From: CAWCHZ01 sp963795555
Lineage (GTDB): Bacteria; Actinomycetota; Thermoleophilia; Solirubrobacterales; Solirubrobacteraceae
Assembly: GCA_963795555.1 (NCBI GenBank)
Contig: CAWCHZ010000002.1
Location: 620,001-684,000 of the forward strand
Direction of reading: 5' to 3'
Length of the DNA stretch: 64,000 nt
A program made the translations under genes and the position numbers. Below, piece by piece: positions 52,227-60,100 of the stretch (positions are counted from its first letter, which is position 1; each line of letters begins with the position of its first letter). Under the pieces are notes generated by a model. That model was not told the origin of the DNA, ran no database searches, and saw only the letters and a program-made list of their open reading frames with translations.

Positions 52227-52498
52227 TGGCGGTGCGCGTCAAGATCCCGACGCAGCTGCGCGCCGCGACCGACGGGACCGCGGAGGTCGACGTCGAGGGG
52301 GAGACCGTCGGCGCGGTGCTCGACGCGCTCTATGAGCGCTTCGGCGAGCTGCGCGGCCGGATCTCCGATGGCGACGCGCTGCGGCGCTTCGTCAACGTCT
52401 ACGTCGGTGGCGAGGACATCCGCTTCCTGGAAGGGCTCGACACCTCGGTCGGCGACGGCGACGAGGTGACGATCCTGCCGGCCGTCGCCGGCGGCTGA
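52226..52498 (+). CDS. MoaD/ThiS family sulfur-carrier protein
   Basis: 90 residues with the beta-grasp pattern (VRVKIPTQLRAATDGTAEVDVEGETVGAVLDALYERFGELRGRI) and the C-terminal Gly-Gly (PAVAGG) that is adenylated and thiocarboxylated in sulfur carriers. Its ATG overlaps the stop of the PLP-enzyme gene (TGATG), so it is coupled to that gene and under the same SAM riboswitch. It may donate sulfur to methionine/homocysteine or cysteine synthesis, rather than molybdopterin; no moa genes are nearby. Confidence 0.87.
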   Translation: MAVRVKIPTQLRAATDGTAEVDVEGETVGAVLDALYERFGELRGRISDGDALRRFVNVYVGGEDIRFLEGLDTSVGDGDEVTILPAVAGG

Positions 52499-52597
52499 CC
52501 GCGGCGTTGACCGAGCCCGGGATCTGCGGGCACGGACGCGGGCTGTCGCTCGAGCAGCGCGGAGAGGATCCGCGCGTGAGCCGTCGAACCCCGGCCC

Positions 52598-53044
52598 ATG
52601 GCCTGGGTCGTGAAGCGCTGGCGGACTGAACGCTTCGAGGAGATCGTCAACTCGATCCGCCAGGACGCCGAGCGCGACGCGCGCCGTCTGCGTCGCCAGG
52701 CGAGCGCCACCAGCAGCGATGTCGCCGCCCAGCTCGAGAGCCTGGAGCGGATGAGCTCCGATCTGCGCACGAGCGTGCGGCGCTACCGGGAGACGCTGCG
52801 TGCCGACGCTGGCACGGCACCCCAATCCGCGTCCGCGCCAATGCAACGCGAGCCCCCGCGTCGACGTAAGTCCACCAGCGCGGGGGAGCGTCCACGCGGG
52901 CGGGCGAGCCTGCGCGACAGCGTGCTGGCCGACCTCTTCCAGTCGAGCGGCGATGCCGCGCCGCGCGCCACCGACAATCGCCCCCTGCACAAGGCCGGCG
53001 AGCGCCCCGCGCAGCCCGGCGGCACCAAGCTGGGCCGCTCCTGA
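52598..53044 (+). CDS. Charged coiled-coil protein, function unknown
   Basis: 148 residues. A helical N-terminal half (FEEIVNSIRQDAERDARRLRRQ and SSDVAAQLESLERMSSDLRTSVRRYRETL) is predicted coiled coil; the C-terminal half is Arg/Pro/Ser-rich and disordered. No signal peptide. ATG 52598 lacks a clear ribosome site. It may be a lineage-specific protein; I cannot assign a role. Confidence 0.5.
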   Translation: MAWVVKRWRTERFEEIVNSIRQDAERDARRLRRQASATSSDVAAQLESLERMSSDLRTSVRRYRETLRADAGTAPQSASAPMQREPPRRRKSTSAGERPRGRASLRDSVLADLFQSSGDAAPRATDNRPLHKAGERPAQPGGTKLGRS

Positions 53045-53065
53045 GCGGGGCGGTCCCGCATGCAT

Positions 53066-53085
53066 CGAGTCGAGTCGAGTCGAGT
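53066..53085 (+). repeat. Pentanucleotide microsatellite (CGAGT)4
   Basis: Four perfect CGAGT units lie in the 257 bp between the coiled-coil gene and the first toxin-antitoxin module. Confidence 0.85.
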
Positions 53086-53301
53086 CGGGCTCGGGCTCTG
53101 GCGTCAGGCGACGCAGTACGCCGATCAGCGTCCGCGGACGTGCCCGGCGGCCATTCGCCCCGAGCTCGAATGCCGCGCAGGACGAAGGTGGGCATGCAGC
53201 GGACTCTACGCCCGCTGGGAAACTCAGCCCGGCACTCCGCGCGGTCCTCAACCCAGACACCTTCTGCGTGCACAGCCGCATCGTGATGCTATGATGTGGC
53301 T

Positions 53302-53553
53302 ATGGCAAAAGTACGAACGACGCTCACGATCGATGAGGACGTCCTGAAATGGGTCAAGATCCAAGCGGCACGCACTGGCATCTCCGATAGCGCGTTAATC
53401 GAGGACTCCCTCCGCCGGGACCTGAAGCTCGACGCCCTCGACAAGCTGTGGTCCACCGCAACTCTGTCTGAAGCCAGAGCCTCCGAGCTCGCGCTCGAGG
53501 CACAGCACGCGACCAGGCCTCGCCGACCGGGATCTGGTGCGCGCCGTCGTTGA
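53302..53553 (+). CDS. Ribbon-helix-helix antitoxin (VapB-like)
   Basis: 83 residues. MAKVRTTLTIDEDVLKWVKIQAARTGISDSALIEDSLRRDL is a typical ribbon-helix-helix DNA-binding domain; the C-terminal part would neutralise the toxin. TATGAT just upstream is a likely -10. Its 3' end overlaps the PIN toxin gene by 17 nt. ATG 53302 preferred to an in-frame GTG six bases earlier. Confidence 0.85.
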   Translation: MAKVRTTLTIDEDVLKWVKIQAARTGISDSALIEDSLRRDLKLDALDKLWSTATLSEARASELALEAQHATRPRRPGSGARRR

Positions 53554-53950
53554 TGTCAACGTCCTGATCTCAGCGGCGTTGTCGGCACGGGGCCCGTCGG
53601 CGGAGATCTTGCGCAGCAACCGTGACGGGGCATTCGAACTGATCATCTCCGACCTGCTGATCGCCGAGCTCGCGCGCGCGCTCACTTACCCCAAACTCCG
53701 CAAGCGGATCCCTCCCGAGCAGGCTGCCGCCCTCGTGAGCTGGGTCCGCGACCACGCGGTCATCGCCGAAGACCCAGCCGACCCCGCACCCGTCGCATCA
53801 CCCGATCCTGACGACGACTATCTGCTCGCTCTCGCCATCAGCCGGCGCGCGTTCCTCGTCACCGGCGACCAACACCTCCTCGGCCTCGGAGACGACCTAC
53901 CGATCCTCACACCAGCCGAGTTCGTCGCCAAGCTCCACGAAAACCCCTGA
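53537..53950 (+). CDS. PIN-domain toxin (VapC-like, COG1569)
   Basis: 137 residues. PIN acidic residues: D6 in VVDVNVLISA, Glu in LLIAELARAL, and the DPDDDYLLALA cluster; ends FVAKL as in this PIN subfamily. Predicted to be an RNase that cuts RNA when released from its antitoxin. GTG 53537. Located at the left edge of the accessory region, 40 bp before the tRNA fragment. Confidence 0.88.
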   Translation: MRAVVDVNVLISAALSARGPSAEILRSNRDGAFELIISDLLIAELARALTYPKLRKRIPPEQAAALVSWVRDHAVIAEDPADPAPVASPDPDDDYLLALAISRRAFLVTGDQHLLGLGDDLPILTPAEFVAKLHENP

Positions 53951-53992
53951 GGGCAGCGCCGAACCACCCAGCCGGTCTTCCGGCCTTCCGGA

Positions 53993-54037
53993 CGCGCCCG
54001 GCGTGACTCGAACACGCGACCTCTCGCTCCGGAGGAG
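53993..54037 (-). other. 3' fragment of a tRNA-Arg(CCG) gene, candidate attachment site
   Basis: On the minus strand it has an anticodon-loop-like CTCCGGA, a perfect T-arm (GCGTGTTCGAGTCACGC) and a 3' acceptor-like CGGGCGC. The D-arm and 5' acceptor are missing and the anticodon stem is mismatched, so it is not a functional tRNA. Integrative elements that target a tRNA gene leave such 3' duplications. A tyrosine integrase lies at the other end of the accessory region. Confidence 0.65.
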
Positions 54038-54140
54038 GGACGAGCCGGCGTAGCTGGCACCCCGCAAAGTGGCTATTTGCAGGGCAAAGCGGCAGAAAAG
54101 CGACGAACGGATAGTGCCGGACATCGCTCGAAGTCGGCCT

Positions 54141-54173
54141 GTTTGGGCACCAGATTCGGGCTGGTGCCCAAAC
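54141..54173. terminator. 13-bp perfect hairpin
   Basis: GTTTGGGCACCAG and CTGGTGCCCAAAC are separated by 7 nt, between the tRNA fragment and the stop codon (54185) of the second PIN toxin gene. Likely the terminator of the minus-strand toxin-antitoxin operon. Confidence 0.7.
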
Positions 54174-54184
54174 GACTCGGGTGC

Positions 54185-54658
54185 TCAGCGACCGCCTGCT
54201 GAGCTGGCTCCCGGGGGTGTCGCTCGGGGGTCGGGGGTGGGTGCGATCACTTCGATGCCGTGTACCTGGCAGGCGTCGCGCAGACGACTGTCGTAAGTCA
54301 TGATCGCGGCCAGATCGCGGCCCAGGGCAAGCGCCGAAGCGAGGTGGATCGCGTCCAGGGAGCGCAGCTCGGGTGGCTCGAGGCTGCCGGCAAGATCGCG
54401 TACGCGGGCTGTAAGTGGGATCTCGGCGATCGCGGCGATCACGCCGTCGACAGCGGGGTCATCTGCGACGCTCTCGCGCTGGTCAGCGCGGGCGCGCAGC
54501 ACGGCTCGGCGAAGCTCGATGGCGGCTATCGAGCTGCTGGCAACGCCCGCCCACGTGGTCAGCTCGTGCTCGACGGTCGTGCTCTCCGCTTCGCGAACGA
54601 CGAGCTTGAGGAGGCTTGAGGTGTCCGCGTAGAGGACGCGCGCGGTGACGTCAGACAC
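54185..54658 (-). CDS. PIN-domain toxin VapC
   Basis: 157 residues. VLYADTSSLLKLVVREAES (first Asp), IAAIELRRAVLRARAD (Glu) and SLDAIHLASALALGRDLAAIMTYDSRLRDACQVHGIEVI (Asp pair) give a canonical VapC RNase. GTG 54658 overlaps the upstream antitoxin frame by 8 nt. Second PIN module within 1 kb but of a different subfamily and orientation. Confidence 0.87.
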   Translation of the reverse strand: MSDVTARVLYADTSSLLKLVVREAESTTVEHELTTWAGVASSSIAAIELRRAVLRARADQRESVADDPAVDGVIAAIAEIPLTARVRDLAGSLEPPELRSLDAIHLASALALGRDLAAIMTYDSRLRDACQVHGIEVIAPTPDPRATPPGASSAGGR

Positions 54659-54842
54659 GCTCGCCGCGCAGCTCCTGAAGCGCGCGGGTGCCTGCGTCGG
54701 TGACCGGGCCGCGCAGCGGCCCACGCGCGGCAAGCACCTCGGCGAGCGAGCGCGTCGGCAGGCGCACGACACCCTCGCGCGCCAGTCGCTCTAGCGTTGG
54801 CGAAGGCGCCGAGGGAGGTTGATGCGAACGGATCTGACCCAT
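54651..54842 (-). CDS. Truncated Phd-type antitoxin
   Basis: 63 residues from ATG 54842. The sequence PSPTLERLAREGVVRLPTRSL resembles the C-terminal, toxin-binding half of Phd/YefM antitoxins. The usual N-terminal DNA-binding part is missing; the in-frame upstream stretch (to 54914) does not supply it. It could still neutralise the toxin but not autoregulate. May also be a frameshifted gene. Confidence 0.55.
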   Translation of the reverse strand: MGQIRSHQPPSAPSPTLERLAREGVVRLPTRSLAEVLAARGPLRGPVTDAGTRALQELRGERV

Positions 54843-55106
54843 CGGCACAGGATAGCCCACGATGCGGAGCTGGATGCGACGCGGCGTGTTCAGTGTTTGC
54901 ACCAGTCCCCACACGCCGTCATCGCTCTGCGTAGAGGCTCACATAGCCAAGCCTTCGTCGTCGTTTGCGAAGACTTCCGCACGCCAGCACGGGAAGGGGC
55001 CCGGAGTGTCCACCGGGCTCCGTAGAGTCGACGAGACCCCGACATAAGCAGGCCCCGGCGCGGATTGCAGCCGCTACCGGGGCCCTACACAGGAGAGAGA
55101 CCTCCC
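54843..55106. other. Intergenic region with leader hairpin
   Basis: 264 bp. It contains an 8-bp inverted repeat GGCCCCGG (55051-55058) and CCGGGGCC (55077-55084) just before the next gene, with nested GCGG/CCGC pairing. It may act as a leader or attenuator structure. Nothing else is recognised. Confidence 0.5.
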
Positions 55107-55592
55107 ATGCCCAGCAAGCGTACCCTCGGCGCGCCCGACCAGTCGGCCGCCCAAACACCCCCAGCGCTCGCCGTCGTCGCCCTTGAGTCCGACCGGATCG
55201 CGGTCGTGCACAGCAACGCGCTGTCGATGTATGAGTCAAAGATCGAGGCACTACAACACGCGCCCAACCGACCTCCCGACCAGCCACCAGCACCCACCGC
55301 GGAACTGGACCGCCGCCGTCAGGAGATCACCCAGCTCGACGACATCCTCGAACAACTCGACCCCGCAAGCACACAGCCGGTCGCGCTCTGCGGCCCGCGC
55401 ACCCTGATCGCCGAGCTGCTCTACGTCGTCCTCAGCCAGCTCACCGACGAGCTCGCACGCGACTGCGAACGCTACTGGCGCTCAGAGACAACCCTCACCA
55501 ACCTCCGCAACCGCATCGAGAGCGTGCTCGCCGCGTGGGAGCCCTTCGAAGACCTCGGCGGACTACAAGACATCCCCGCCCGAACCACCTGA
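55107..55592 (+). CDS. Orphan protein of the accessory region
   Basis: 161 residues from ATG 55107, with AGGAGAGAGACC upstream. A helical N-terminal half (ALSMYESKIEALQHAPN, ELDRRRQEITQLDDILEQL) and a C-terminal helical part (LIAELLYVVLSQLTDELARDCERYWRSETTLTNLRNRIESVLAAWEPF). No signal or membrane segment; the family is unknown. Followed by a perfect 12-bp hairpin, so it is a single-gene unit. Base composition and codon use fit the island. Confidence 0.6.
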   Translation: MPSKRTLGAPDQSAAQTPPALAVVALESDRIAVVHSNALSMYESKIEALQHAPNRPPDQPPAPTAELDRRRQEITQLDDILEQLDPASTQPVALCGPRTLIAELLYVVLSQLTDELARDCERYWRSETTLTNLRNRIESVLAAWEPFEDLGGLQDIPARTT

Positions 55593-55604
55593 CAAGACCA
55601 GCCA

Positions 55605-55637
55605 GCGTGCCGGCCGCTCCACCCACGGCCGGCACGC
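55605..55637 (+). terminator. 12-bp hairpin after the orphan gene
   Basis: GCGTGCCGGCCG pairs with CGGCCGGCACGC across a 9-nt loop, 13 bp after the stop codon. No T-run. Confidence 0.65.
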
Positions 55638-55855
55638 AGCCTGGCCCCGATACGGCTTCGAACGCTCGCCCGCCGGCCACCGCTGGGATCGACCGACGTT
55701 CGCGCGTGACCGTGGCGTAGAGCGCCGCGTACCCCAAGCTAGAAGGCGGCCCCCCCCAACAACCAAGGCCCGGTGCACCCGCGCTTCCGCATGCCGTGGG
55801 GCATCCGAGCCCGCGACCCGGCCAGGCCGACCGCGTCGTCGATTCGGAGCGGATA

Positions 55856-55928
55856 CGCGCCTCTGGGCCGATACCAGCAGCGCGCCGCGGCGCGGATCGG
55901 GCCCGACCGTGACGATCGCAATGTCGCC
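55856..55928 (+). repeat. 73-bp inverted repeat, left arm
   Basis: This segment is the reverse complement of 61316-61388 with one mismatch (72/73). It contains nested palindromes CGCGCCGCGGCGCG and TCGGGCCCGA. Together the arms bracket 5.39 kb with two divergent genes. No target-site duplication is visible next to the arms. Confidence 0.95.
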
Positions 55929-56054
55929 AAGGCGATAGCCGACCGGAGGCGACGGTCGTGCCTCAAAGCGATCGTGAGCGGGAGAGCCGGGAGATCCGCG
56001 TGACCGAATCGCGGGCACGTCCGGATGGGCGACGCACGGTCCAAGCCTCTGCCG

Positions 56055-56822
56055 TCAGGCTGTTGCGACGGCGCTCGGCCGGTCCAACATCCGAAGCAAC
56101 AGGTCGGCTAACAGCACCATCTCGGCCGCCTCGACCGGATTAGAGAACTCCACTGAGCGATGGCTCGTCGGGTTCTTGAAGACGCTCATGGCTCCGCGGT
56201 AAAGGGATTGAAGCCCCTGCCGTTCGGCCCTTGGTCGGGACGGATCCGAGAGCGGACCGTGGTCGCCAAAGGCCTTGTTCATAAGATCGGTGCCGATCAT
56301 CGTGTCGGGGAGGCCGGCACGCTCGCGGACAGCCACCTCGACCTCCTTCATCGCGACGAACACAGCGGCTTCAAACTCGCCCATCACGAACTGACGTCGG
56401 GCGCGCTCATCGAGGCGCGGGTGCAGGGGCAGCGCCAGTCTACGCGTCGCGCTGATCCATTCCAACGGGCGTTCATGGGCCGCGACGCGCTCTCCGAGCC
56501 GAGTGACGAATTCATAACCGGGTACTGGCATCTCCCCCGCGATAAGCGCCTCGGCCGACTCGGCAACGAGACCGTTGGTCCTCAGCCATGCCCAAGCCTC
56601 AGCAAGCGCCTTGGCAAGGTGCGGCACCTCGTCCGCCTCGCTTGTCCGACGGTAGGCCTTCTGGCGCGGGAGCTTCTTCCCGAGCTGCCGAAGGAGGCGA
56701 TCGATAGTCGCAGTGCGGTGAAACGTCGCCGCTTCGCCGGAGCACAGCGAGCGCAGAAGCCAGAGTCCGAGCTCGTCGACCGGCAATACGGCAAGATCTT
56801 CAGCAGTGAGATCCTTGATCAT
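56055..56822 (-). CDS. TIGR02391/Ymh-like protein
   Basis: 255 residues. The C-terminal half matches the TIGR02391 (Hypoth_Ymh) layout: FEAAVFVAMKEVEVAVRERAGL, IGTDLMNKAFGDHGPL, ERQGLQSLYRGAMSVFKNPTSHRSVEF, AAEMVLLADLLLRMLDR. The 'F-x-N-P-x-x-H' element is where HEPN-type proteins have R-x4-H; here the Arg is Lys. The N-terminal half is helical and charged. The family is found in mobile and defence regions; the biochemical role is unproven. Divergent from the large nuclease-like gene; ATG 56822. Confidence 0.75.
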   Translation of the reverse strand: MIKDLTAEDLAVLPVDELGLWLLRSLCSGEAATFHRTATIDRLLRQLGKKLPRQKAYRRTSEADEVPHLAKALAEAWAWLRTNGLVAESAEALIAGEMPVPGYEFVTRLGERVAAHERPLEWISATRRLALPLHPRLDERARRQFVMGEFEAAVFVAMKEVEVAVRERAGLPDTMIGTDLMNKAFGDHGPLSDPSRPRAERQGLQSLYRGAMSVFKNPTSHRSVEFSNPVEAAEMVLLADLLLRMLDRPSAVATA

Positions 56823-57184
56823 CAGAGGCCGAGGCTATTCGACGTTAGCTTCGCGGTCGAATGCCGTGCAGCCATCACGTAATCCGCGAGCGCGCAGGAA
56901 GCGCGACCGGCGACAGCCCTCACCAATCACGCGTGACGTTCGGCACATAGCCACCGCGGTCGTCGCTTTTGTTGGGCAGCTCAACGAGGATCTTCTCGTG
57001 CCTGACTGCCGCGCTCGGCTTCTCGCTGTCCAATCCCGCTCGCAGCCGACGCAGTGCTGATTTCCAGGGAGGTCGGTGACGTCGGCGGAACCGCTACCGG
57101 TGCTAGTCCTCCCCTGAACATCCGAAGATAGAGCCGGACTTGCGGTCGCCCCGCCACCAGTGGTGCGCGACCTACGCTGTTCCG
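56823..57184. other. Divergent promoter region of the two-gene cassette
   Basis: 362 bp between the start of the TIGR02391-like gene and ATG 57185 of the large gene. Both promoters should lie here. I see no clear sigma-70 pair, operator or other gene. Confidence 0.6.
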
Positions 57185-60100
57185 ATGGTCCTTTCGGGGC
57201 AGCCGCCTGCGGCTAGCAGGTTCCGAAACGTTCGATCGGTGCTCGCGGATATCGATCCGACCCAGGTCGCCGCTTCGGCGGGTGCTCTGTCGCTGCTTCC
57301 GACGAACGCGCATCGGCTGTGGCGGCTCGGTGTGCTGGCCGCGCTGACGTCGGAAGTTCCTGCGCGGCCTGGCGCGCGACCCCTGACGCAACCCGTGCTC
57401 GGCGGCTTGCTGATGACGGGTGACATCGCGGGCGCCGCCGCCCAGCAGGAGGACCCCTTCGAGGACGTGTTGACCGAGGAGCTCGTGTTCTTCGGTGGCT
57501 CGTACCTCGTCGGGTCGGGCCTCGCCTCGGACTGCGTGTACATCGTCAGGCTGGTCGTGTGCTCGTTGCTCCTGTCGGACGTTCTCCCCGAGCCGCTCCG
57601 CGGCGAGCTGACGATGCTCGCGCAAGCGACGTTCGCGCTGAGCGATCATGTGCTTCGGCGTGCTGGCCTGAGTCGCGATGAGATTCCCGCCGCGCCTCCC
57701 AGTGCTGGCGTGGACGTTCCGGGCCAATCGCGACTTCGCCGCTTGGCGGACGAGTTGATCTTCAGCGCGGAATCGCTTGCCGCCATCAAAGGTGTCGAGC
57801 TGTCGAGCTTGGAGCCACTGATTGTCGATGCCGGCGCTCGCCGGTTCGAAGACGCAGACCTCGTGGAGGGCCTCACGGATCGGTGGCCGCTCATCCGGTT
57901 CGGAGACCGTGTCGTGCTGGCAAAACCGTTCGATCTGCTTGTCGCGCTTCGTCATCACCTCGTCACTGAGGCGGTCGGGGCGGTGGGCGCACAGCCGGTG
58001 GCTGCAGCGTTCGGCGCGGTCGTCGACGAGGAAGTGACCAACTCGTTCCTCCGCCTGAGGCTGGACGTCGAGGTCATCCGCCGTGATCCCAGCAAGCCAT
58101 GGACTGAGATGTCCGGGCAGCTCGACACTGACATCGAGATGCTCTGCCTGGTGTGCTCTGATCCGATGCTGGATCTCTCCGAGAACCCCTACGGGATTTA
58201 CGACACGCGCGCGCTCCTGGACGCGGTTCACGCTCGCTTCGTGCAAGCCGCGCAGGCGACCAGCGGTCGGGTATTCGGCCTGCTGATCGGCCAGCCGACA
58301 GGCCGTGGAGCGTTTTACGGTCTACAGCGAAGGGATCGGGAGAACCTCGAACGGGAGGTCATGAGCGCGGCAGACCTCCAGATCATCGCACGCATGGAGC
58401 ATGGCGATCCTCTAGCGCTTTGGAAGTTCTCCGCGGCGTGCAGCAGCTTGCGTGCGGCTGAGCAGATCGTGAGCTTTGGAATGCTCGACCTCTACAGCGT
58501 CTACCACGGTCACGAGCGCAGCCTCGACCACCTTCGCGACGCCACGCTCGTAACCGTCGCGCCGGGCTCCGGGGCGGAGATCCGGCAACGGACGAAAGCG
58601 TCCCGCGACTTTCACGGCGCGTTCTACATCGACGGCACGATCCGGGAAGTGGAACGAGAGGAGGACCACGGCCTCAGCCCCCGCTTCTACCACCTGACAG
58701 AGATCAGCGAACCCCGGCTGATCCTGCACGTCGGGAACGCGCCGGTCGATCTTTGGGTCGCCGGGCCCGCCGGCGGTGACCGACCGAGACGCAGTTGGCA
58801 TCTCGTAGAGACGGTGGCGTACTGGCTCAACGAGCTGACTGATCTGCTTCGCGAGCCGTTATCGGCACTGAGCCATTCGATCCCATGCCTACAACTCGCG
58901 ATCGATGTGGACCATCCCGATTTCTGGTTCTCCTCCGCCGAGGATCCGGGCGGGGAGGAAATCGCCCGATGCCGCCTGACCAGATATGAGGTCGAGATTG
59001 CGCTCGGCCCACGCATTCGCCGCGCGGCGCCGTCGCCCGACAACGCGGCCGACCGAATGCTCGTCGCAGTCATCATCGACGCGATCGACGCGCTCTGCCA
59101 AGCGCATGGCGGCCAGCAGATGCCTCTGGACCACAAGCGAACACTCCGTGACGCCGTCGCACCGGAAGGCATCAAGAAGCACATACTGTTCTTCCCGAGT
59201 ATCGGCAACGAGCTGATCGCGAGAGCCGACGGCCCCGCACGCACCGTGCAGACCGCCGACGTCAGCGCGGCAAGAGCGTTGATCGGCGCGTACGTCACGA
59301 CCACGTTCGGGCTTCGGAACCAGGTCGTCCCACGCGATCAGCGCGAGCAGGTCGTCCGAACCTCCGTGGAATACCTGCTCGCCGAGGCGCAGGCCCTGCT
59401 CGCCTCAGCGCGACCCGACGGGCTGCTGGAGCAGATCCTCGCCGCCAACGAGCGGATCATCGCCGAGAGCGAGCACAGCCGGGCAGTCCTACCGGCCCGG
59501 CTGGCGACCTACCCCGAGGCCGGTGCACAAGGGTGGTTGCGCGATGAAGCTGCTCGTGCCAATCAGGCTTCCGTCTGCTGCCGGTTCATGGCCGAGTACG
59601 TCGCAGCGCAGCCTCCAACAGGTTCAGAGCCATGGAGCCTGGTCCGCTACGACCGCGCGATGGCGCTGACGGCGGAGATGATCAGTTGGGCATACCTGGA
59701 CGATGCCTTCTACTACGGGATGACCGACGTCGGCCTGCTCGTCAACGAGGAGGGGCAGCTACGCCTCGAGGAGCAGGATCGCTATGAACTCGGACGGGCA
59801 GCCTATTTCGACCAACACGTGGCGGCGCAGCGCGACACGATGGAGCGGATCCTCCTGCGGCGCTTCCAAGCTCGCCCGAGTTCTGGACCGAGCGAACTCG
59901 TCAAACGGATCAACCCGCTGATGGTGAGCGATGCTGGCGTGACGTTGACCGAACTCGGCGAACTGCTGCACGCCGCATCGGCTTGTGCCGCCAGCACCGA
60001 GGCTGAGATCGTCGTTATGGATCGCGCAGCCGCGGTAGCCACAGTGGCGGGCGACCTGCAATGGGACGCGACCAAGCTCGACCGCGCCCTGTCATACCTC

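Larger units (their letters stand above)
55593..56054. other. Gene-free stretch with terminator and left inverted-repeat arm
   Basis: 462 bp between the orphan gene and the TIGR02391-like gene. It contains the hairpin 55605-55637 and the left 73-bp arm 55856-55928. Small frames exist on both strands but show no family features. Confidence 0.7.

Noticed and set aside
53979..54062. Intact tRNA gene on the minus strand
   Set aside because: Only the 3' half (T-arm and partial anticodon loop) is tRNA-like; there is no D-arm or matching 5' acceptor.
55563..56018. Minus-strand 151-codon frame through the left inverted-repeat arm
   Set aside because: Its only similarity to another frame (61199-61402) comes from the inverted repeat itself; no start signal and Arg-rich composition.
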